DNA of 6,121 bases, from assembly GCA_031278935.1 (NCBI GenBank), contig JAITJK010000010.1, forward strand, positions 1-6,121, written 5' to 3'. Positions 5,646 through 6,121 of this stretch are shown here, piece after piece. The notes below the pieces were generated by a model. That model did no database searches, was not told the DNA's origin, and saw only the letters and a program-made list of their open reading frames with translations. The position numbers and the translations under genes were made by a program. Origin of the DNA: Spirochaetaceae bacterium. GTDB taxonomy: Bacteria > Spirochaetota > Spirochaetia > Treponematales > Breznakiellaceae. Position 1 is the first letter of the stretch, and the number at the start of each line of letters is the position of its first letter.

Positions 5646-6121
5646 CGAGAAAATCCTCGCGTATCTGTAGGTCCTGGGACGCTTGGGTTTGAGCAGTGTC
5701 CAACAGTTCGTTGAACGCCTGTAGGTCTATATATTTGACCGTCAAAGGCCGTTCAATGGTGATTCGGGTATCCGCCGATTCCCAAACCGCCTGCTGAGGG
5801 TCTAGTACCGTCGGTTCCCCGTATTTCTGCACAAAAACCGTGAAGATCGAATAGTGGTCCACCAGAGCCGTATTCATAGTAAAAGCCATGACAAACAGTT
5901 TCCCAGAACGGAACTGAAAAAGCGCCCGCTTGATAAAAGAAAACCCCGTGGTTTCCACCAGGTTTTGCTCCCCAATGGGCAGGAATGAAACATCCCGGTC
6001 TCCGCGAAAGTTAAAAAGCTCATCGGCCTTCAGGGCCTCTTTGAGGTCGTCCAGGCTCATACTCAGGGAAAGGTCCCGATATACCCGGGGAAGCTCCGGC
6101 TTGGCTTCCCCATTGTCCGAG
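5635..6121 (-). CDS. Unrecognised conserved-type protein, C-terminal 161 residues (5' end outside window)
   Basis: The frame is open from the window edge to TAG at 5635-5637. A Met lies at 6060, but reading upstream gives a further 20 sensible residues ending in PRVYRDLSLS that flow into MSLDDLKEAL, so that Met is probably internal and the true start lies beyond 6121. The visible part has an acidic Leu-rich helix (SLDDLKEALKADELF), an FRGDRDVSFLP segment, alternating strands rich in aromatic residues, then VQKYGEPTVLDPQQAVWES and ERPLTVKYIDL. The order of a conserved helix followed by KYGEP and a Trp strand recalls small envelope-associated proteins, but I do not recognise a named family. No membrane segment is visible here; a signal peptide, if any, would be outside the window. 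Its stop overlaps the DUF192 start, so the two are cotranscribed and may act together. Confidence 0.8.
   Translation of the reverse strand, partial: SDNGEAKPELPRVYRDLSLSMSLDDLKEALKADELFNFRGDRDVSFLPIGEQNLVETTGFSFIKRALFQFRSGKLFVMAFTMNTALVDHYSIFTVFVQKYGEPTVLDPQQAVWESADTRITIERPLTVKYIDLQAFNELLDTAQTQASQDLQIREDFLDGF

Overview
The window looks like a piece of a spirochaete chromosome, most likely a termite-gut-type Treponema. This is an inference from three things: protein style (loose spirochaetal lipoboxes, a treponeme-type acyl-CoA ligase, a degenerate transposase-like gene of a kind I associate with these genomes), a base composition near 50% GC by eye, and tight same-strand gene clusters. No rRNA, tRNA, CRISPR array or complete mobile element is visible.

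Layout. Everything except one gene is on the minus strand. Right block (6121 to 3263, read right to left): the 3' part of an unrecognised conserved protein, overlapping by 11 nt a DUF192 protein with a signal peptide, followed after 55 nt by an AMP-forming acyl-CoA ligase. These three look like one transcription unit. Middle (about 2540-3262): the only plus-strand gene, a small Y1/REP-associated transposase-like protein in which both histidines of the HUH motif and the catalytic tyrosine appear to be replaced. It is followed by a 175-bp non-coding gap. Left block (2532 to 234): a good sigma70-type promoter drives a sugar-type nucleotidyltransferase, followed at once by a lipoprotein of the extracellular solute-binding type. 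A short spacer with a possible promoter and a perfect AGGAGG site then leads into a gene that leaves the window at base 1.

How the genes may work together. The nucleotidyltransferase probably makes an activated sugar or alcohol (NDP-linked) for surface glycan or lipid decoration, and the binding lipoprotein behind it would sit on the outer face of the inner membrane. No permease, ATPase, glycosyltransferase or kinase is in view, so substrate and pathway cannot be assigned. The ligase activates fatty acids for lipid synthesis or uptake. The DUF192 protein and its partner are probably envelope proteins of unknown role.

Points most worth a second look are the apparently non-catalytic transposase relative, an eight-G tract inside the ligase reading frame, and an AGGAGG site near the ligase start that fits a start codon in the wrong frame, with an A7 run where one base less would join the two frames.
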